Positions 60,507-64,000 of a DNA stretch of 64,000 bases are shown piece after piece (position 1 is the stretch's first letter; each line of letters opens with the position of its first letter). The translations under genes were made by a program, and so were the position numbers. Source of the DNA: Pseudonocardiales bacterium (lineage in GTDB: Bacteria > Actinomycetota > Actinomycetes > Mycobacteriales > Pseudonocardiaceae); the NCBI GenBank assembly GCA_019241525.1, contig JAFAWY010000040.1, positions 51,325 through 115,324 of the forward strand, given 5' to 3'. Below the pieces are notes generated by a model. That model searched no databases. It saw only the letters and a program-made list of their open reading frames with translations, and was not told where the DNA came from.

Positions 60507-60571
60507 GTGTCGCGCCCCCGTGCACCGCATGTCGCGCCCCCGTGCACGGGGTGTCGCGCTCTGGTGCACGG
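60507..60571. repeat. Three tandem 22-bp repeats after the permease gene
   Basis: Units start at 60507, 60529 and 60551. The first two share TGTCGCGCCCCCGTGCAC exactly; the third differs at several central bases and is one base shorter. They begin four bases after the permease stop. Confidence 0.85.
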
Positions 60572-60762
60572 TCGCCGTCATGCGACCATTCGGCTGAGGC
60601 AAGCGAAAGTGTGGTGGTAGCGCATCCGTGTCCGCAGGAGTTATCGCCACTATCTACAGCGTGCCAAGGATGGCAACTCCGGACCTGTAAGTCCCGGGTC
60701 CTGGTGAAAGGACGATTCCAGTCGTGAGGCGGGGGCGGCGGACCGCTGCCACGATGGCACGC

Positions 60763-62715
60763 ATGGACTCCGCACTAGAACAGCTCGCAGCAGCGCACGG
60801 GGTGGCGACCTGGTACCGGGACGCAAAGCGCCGGCGGGTGGAGGTCGACCCCGATGTGGTGCGCCGGGTACTCGGGTTGCTGGGCGTCAGTGCCGATAAC
60901 CCTGCTGAGGTCCGCGACGCGCTGGCCGCGACCCGAGCACCGACGCTGCCCGGCACCGTGGTGCTGCGCCAGGGCCAGCAGCGGAGACTCAGCACGCCGG
61001 GTGTGCTCACCGCGGAGGACGGCACCGAGCTTGACGTCACCGGGTCGATCCCGCCAGACCTGGCTCCCGGCTGGTACTCACTGGCCAGTGGCGACCAGCG
61101 CAGCACCGTCCTGGTTGCCCCTCCGGCACTGCCCGAGCTGCCGCGCACCTGGGGCTGGATGCTGCAGCTCTACGCGCTGCACTCGGCGAACTCGTGGGGT
61201 CTGGGCGACCTTGGCGACCTGCGCGACTTCATCACCTGGACAGCCACCGCGCACGGTGCCGGCGCGGTACTGGTCAACCCGCTGCACGCGGTGACACCGA
61301 CGCATCCGGTGCAGGCCTCGCCGTACAGCCCTTCCAGCCGCCGGTTCGTCAACCCGCTATACCTGCGCATCACTGACATCGCCGCTTACCAGCGCGCTGA
61401 TCCGGCGGTGCAAGCCGAAGTAGATGCTTTGCGGATCGAGCCGGCCAGAGAGCGGATCGACTACGACGCGGTGTGGCGCGCCAAGCACGCGGCGCTGGAG
61501 CTGCTGTGGCGGGCAGAGGGCAGGCCACGCCCCACCATGTCGGACGGGTTGCGCGACTTCGCGACGTTCTGCGCTCTCGCGCAGCGGCACGGGCCCCGCT
61601 GGTCACAATGGCCCGCCGAGCTGCGTCATCCGGCAACGGCCACCGCCGATCCCCAGCAGCTGGCGTTTCACGCGTGGGTACAGCAACAATGCGCCGAGCA
61701 GCTGACCACCACCCGCGAGGCCGCACGGGACATGGCCGTTGGAGTAGTGCATGACCTCGCGGTAGGGGTCGATCCGGAGGGCGCCGACGCCTGGGCCCTG
61801 CAGGACGTGCTCGCCAACGGAGTCACCGTCGGCGCCCCACCGGACACGTTCAACCAGAAAGGGCAGGACTGGGGCCTGCCGCCGTGGCGGCCGGACCGGC
61901 TGGCCGCCACCGGGTACGCCGCCTACCGGGACATGCTGCGCGCCGTGCTGGCTCATGCCGACGGGCTTCGGATCGACCACGTTGCCGGTCTGTGGCGGCT
62001 GTGGTGGGTCCCGCCGGGTGCGACCCCAGACCAGGGCACCTATGTGCACTACGACGCCGCGGCGATGGTGGCGGCACTGGCGTTGGAGGCGCACCGAGCC
62101 GACGCGGTGGTGATCGGTGAGGATCTCGGCACGGTAGAACCCGAAGTCACCGAGACGCTGGCAGCCCAGCGCATGCTGGGCTGCGCGGTGCTGTGGTTCG
62201 CCCGCGACGAGGACGGACCTGGCACGCCGCTGCTACCTGCACGATGCTGGCCGGCGCGCGCCGCGGCTAGCATCTCCACCCACGACCTGCCCACAGCGCT
62301 GGGCTTCCTGCGCGGCGAGCACGTACGGGCCCGTGCCGAGCTGGGGTTGCTGAACGACGAGACCGCGGAGTGGACGCAGGCGCGCGCCGACCGTGCAGAA
62401 CTGGTGAGCCTCCTGCGCGCCGAGGGTCTGCTCAGCGCGGACAGTGCTGACGGTGGCGACAGCGAGGACCAGATCGTGGTGGCAATGCACGAGTTGCTCG
62501 CCCGCACGCCCTGCCGCCTGGTGCTGGCCTCTCCCTACGACGTGGTGGGTGAAATCCGCCAGCCCAACTTGCCCGGCACCGTCGACCAGTACCCGAACTG
62601 GCGGCTGCCCTTGCCGGTGACCCTGGAGCAGCTGCAGCGTGATCCCCGCGTCGAGCGCGTGGTTGCCGCCCTGCAACCGGCTGCCAGCACGATTGGCAGC
62701 AGCATGGAACCATAG
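60763..62715 (+). CDS. malQ: 4-alpha-glucanotransferase (amylomaltase)
   Basis: 650 residues, glycoside hydrolase family 77. An N-terminal domain (about 1-130) precedes the barrel. Nucleophile Asp in GLRIDHVAGLW, acid/base Glu in GEDLGTVEPEV, third Asp in STHDLPT, plus the SPYSPSSRRFVNPLYL loop. Transfers glucan chains during maltodextrin or glycogen metabolism. Start uncertain: GTG 60724, ATG 60754 and ATG 60763 are in frame, and 60763 best fits homologues. Stands alone after the repeats. Confidence 0.93.
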   Translation: MDSALEQLAAAHGVATWYRDAKRRRVEVDPDVVRRVLGLLGVSADNPAEVRDALAATRAPTLPGTVVLRQGQQRRLSTPGVLTAEDGTELDVTGSIPPDLAPGWYSLASGDQRSTVLVAPPALPELPRTWGWMLQLYALHSANSWGLGDLGDLRDFITWTATAHGAGAVLVNPLHAVTPTHPVQASPYSPSSRRFVNPLYLRITDIAAYQRADPAVQAEVDALRIEPARERIDYDAVWRAKHAALELLWRAEGRPRPTMSDGLRDFATFCALAQRHGPRWSQWPAELRHPATATADPQQLAFHAWVQQQCAEQLTTTREAARDMAVGVVHDLAVGVDPEGADAWALQDVLANGVTVGAPPDTFNQKGQDWGLPPWRPDRLAATGYAAYRDMLRAVLAHADGLRIDHVAGLWRLWWVPPGATPDQGTYVHYDAAAMVAALALEAHRADAVVIGEDLGTVEPEVTETLAAQRMLGCAVLWFARDEDGPGTPLLPARCWPARAAASISTHDLPTALGFLRGEHVRARAELGLLNDETAEWTQARADRAELVSLLRAEGLLSADSADGGDSEDQIVVAMHELLARTPCRLVLASPYDVVGEIRQPNLPGTVDQYPNWRLPLPVTLEQLQRDPRVERVVAALQPAASTIGSSMEP

Positions 62716-62752
62716 GGAAAAGGGCGCGGCTTTCGCTTCGCCGGGAGGTGCC

Positions 62753-62947
62753 ATGAGCGACGAATCTCTCGATAAGATCCGGCAAACACGGGAGGGTTGG
62801 GAACTCGAGCAGGAGATGGAGGTGGCAGCGGAGGTTTACGGTCCTGAACCCAAAGGGATTCGTACGGATTGGTCCGATTTAAGTGACGAGGAACTAGTCG
62901 ATCGGTACAAGCGGCTGCTCGGTTTCGACGTGAAATGGGAAAGCTGA
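62753..62947 (+). CDS. Small acidic hypothetical protein
   Basis: 64 residues from the ATG at 62753 with GGGAGG eight bases upstream. Highly charged and apparently helical (DKIRQTREGWELEQEMEVAAEV; LSDEELVDRYKRLLGFDVKW). No Cys or membrane segment. Lies 37 bases after malQ on the same strand. Family not recognised. Confidence 0.7.
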   Translation: MSDESLDKIRQTREGWELEQEMEVAAEVYGPEPKGIRTDWSDLSDEELVDRYKRLLGFDVKWES

Positions 62948-62948
62948 T

Positions 62949-63191
62949 CTAGTGCCCTGGATGCGGTCCCGGTTGGCAGCGCGGGCAGTAATAGGTGTAC
63001 CGCGGGTAGAGGTCGTCTCCTTGCAGAGTACTGATCACTTTCGCTGCGCAGCGGCAGCAGGATTTGCCGGTCCGCTCGAACACCCAGTGCCGCCTGCCGT
63101 GCACCAGTTCCCCGGTGGTGGACTGCTGGGGCCGGTCGGCGTTGGTCAGCAGCAGCTGCCGTGCCAGGGCTACCACGGCGTCGGGATCCAC
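62949..63191 (-). pseudogene. 3' remnant of a Nei/Fpg DNA glycosylase
   Basis: 80 residues, only the C-terminal part of an endonuclease VIII-like glycosylase: the H2TH-end helix (VVALARQLLLTNADRPQQSTTG) and the zinc finger (CCRC ... YYCPRCQPG). Homology extends a few codons upstream of the GTG at 63191 to a stop near 63210, where the N-terminal catalytic domain should begin but is absent. Probably not functional. Confidence 0.72.
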
Positions 63192-63396
63192 GTCGTGAAG
63201 GATTAGTCACTGTTTCGCTGTAAAGCTGGCTCCATTTTGTTCGCGTGGACGTATCTATGCCGAAGGTTGCGCATAGTCTTGCGTCGTGCGCTGGCTGATC
63301 AGGACACTGATGACCTTTGAGGTGACGGCGCCCTGCATCAGAGCGTCAGCGAGGAACACCACAACACTGTCCCTAGGGGATCGGCGATCCTCAGCA
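63192..63396. other. Non-coding region beside the Nei remnant
   Basis: No supported gene. The missing glycosylase N-terminus is not found here on either strand. The sequence looks more AT-rich than the neighbouring genes. Confidence 0.4.
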
Positions 63397-63423
63397 CTTC
63401 TCTGTAGAAATCCTATAGAGAAG
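63397..63423. terminator. 11-bp inverted repeat
   Basis: CTTCTCTGTAG (63397-63407) and CTATAGAGAAG (63413-63423) pair with one G-T mismatch around a 5-nt loop. Possibly a terminator for the small ORF at 63460-63594, or a mobile-element end. Confidence 0.5.
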
Positions 63424-63459
63424 CTGCAGTTGGTGGGCTGGAGCGGCCCATACACATAA

Positions 63460-63594
63460 TCACGATCCCCGCAGTGATGTCCCTTGTAAACGCCGTTGGT
63501 AATCCCTTATTCGCTTGTCGAACTTGCGGCAGGTGCACCCGCCCACCTTCTTCCCGCCGTAGGCCATGCCGACCGGGTGTCCGCAGGCACACAC
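63460..63594 (-). CDS. Possible small CxC-containing ORF or fragment
   Basis: 44 residues from a GTG at 63594: VCACGHPVGMAYGGKK, then VGGCTCRKFDKRIRDYQRRL and a short tail. Paired CxC motifs suggest metal binding, and the reading looks protein-like. The frame is open upstream to about 63680 without a better start, and there is no ribosome-binding site. It may be a decayed fragment. Confidence 0.3.
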   Translation of the reverse strand: MCACGHPVGMAYGGKKVGGCTCRKFDKRIRDYQRRLQGTSLRGS

Positions 63595-63686
63595 CAGGCT
63601 GATAACACAAGCGAGGCAATGCCGGACAACGGCTTGTGGGGTACCAGAACTGGGCCACCAGGGCTGACCTGGCCTTTAGGCAGCCG

Positions 63687-63752
63687 TGCCGACCCGATGA
63701 CGAGCCAGCCGGCAACCCACACGAAGATCAGGTAAAGCAGACGCAACGACAC
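63687..63752 (-). mobile_element. Possible insertion-sequence transposase N-terminal remnant
   Basis: From a GTG at 63752 the frame reads MSLRLLYLIFVWVAGWLVIG, which resembles the N-terminus of integrase-type transposases (usually MSxRLLYLIFVRV..GWL). It then departs from the expected KDxEILVLRHEVAVLRR segment. About 22 residues remain. Confidence 0.35.
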
Positions 63753-64000
63753 GACGCACGATCATCATGATCGCGCGGTCTCCTCGTTCACCCAGGTCAC
63801 CGATGCGGCAAACTTCTGGAACCCCACAGGTTCAATGGTCACTCCTCGGAAGGCGCCAGGTCTCTCGACGCATTCGCCGCGCCAGGGACTGGCAGAGCGT
63901 TATGCCGACCTCACACGCCCGATCCCCAGAGCCGGTTCGGGGCGGACAAATCGCGGGTACGGACGCGTCCGGCGTGCGCGTAGACGTTCATCGACATGCC
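63753..64000. other. Right-edge region without a supported gene
   Basis: About 250 bases. A short minus-strand frame (63911-63997 and beyond the edge) includes MNVYAH, reminiscent of the C-terminal Tyr motif of tyrosine recombinases, but is too short to call. Nothing else is recognised. Confidence 0.3.

Noticed and set aside
60507..60571. CRISPR-like array
   Set aside because: Repeats are directly adjacent without spacers and only three units exist; no cas genes are present.
62639..62752. Longer start for the small acidic protein at 62639
   Set aside because: The extension overlaps malQ coding sequence; the ATG at 62753 has a strong ribosome-binding site.

Overview
This window is chromosomal DNA of a high-GC actinobacterium, most likely a member of the Pseudonocardiales or a close relative. 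That placement rests on protein style: a mycobacterial-type XPB helicase, HadA/HadB-type dehydratases beside rpmG, Mce-associated proteins, GTG/TTG starts and many 4-nt GTGA/ATGA start-stop overlaps. It is an inference from recognition, not a database search. Most of the core machinery lies on the minus strand.

Layout. Positions 1-8007 hold the partial NIT-domain sensor kinase, a convergent plus-strand XPB helicase and a form II carbon-monoxide-dehydrogenase-like operon (coxS-coxL-coxM-coxG). Positions 8510-12102 hold secY-adk-map plus a short-chain dehydrogenase. Positions 12341-26806 are the spc, S10 and str ribosomal operons (rpsL, rpsG, fusA, tuf, rpsJ ... rplO). A CoA-transferase-family racemase (27320-28468, plus) converges on rpoBC (28566-36146) across an elaborate nested palindrome. 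Then come two Mce-associated membrane proteins, a monoacylglycerol-lipase-like hydrolase, rplJL with an L10 leader, rplA-rplK-nusG-secE and tRNA-Trp.

The most interesting region is 43367-49694. A complete SapB/AmfS-like class III lanthipeptide operon (lanKC, a 39-residue precursor, and two ABC half-transporters) sits between hadB and tRNA-Trp. From memory, mycobacteria have thrT-metT-rpmG-hadA-hadB-hadC-trpT-secE-nusG here, so the cluster occupies the hadC position. The precursor ends in Ser-x2-Ser-x3-Cys, a labionin motif. A perfect 12-bp hairpin separates it from the transporter genes, and no ramR-like regulator is present.

Positions 50821-51264 resume the conserved order (rpmG, tRNA-Met, tRNA-Thr). 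They are followed by a membrane GAF-GGDEF-EAL protein with a degenerate GGDEF motif, preceded by an unrecognised 30-codon gene with a strong ribosome-binding site. Positions 54368-55193 are a gamma-glutamyltransferase pseudogene. Positions 55334-60502 form a tightly overlapping gntR / allophanate-hydrolase-like amidase / two isochorismatase-fold hydrolases / NCS2-type permease operon that looks like a biuret or triuret nitrogen-scavenging pathway. The right end has malQ, a small acidic protein gene, a 3' remnant of a Nei/Fpg glycosylase and degenerate insertion-sequence-like remnants, which points to local gene decay.
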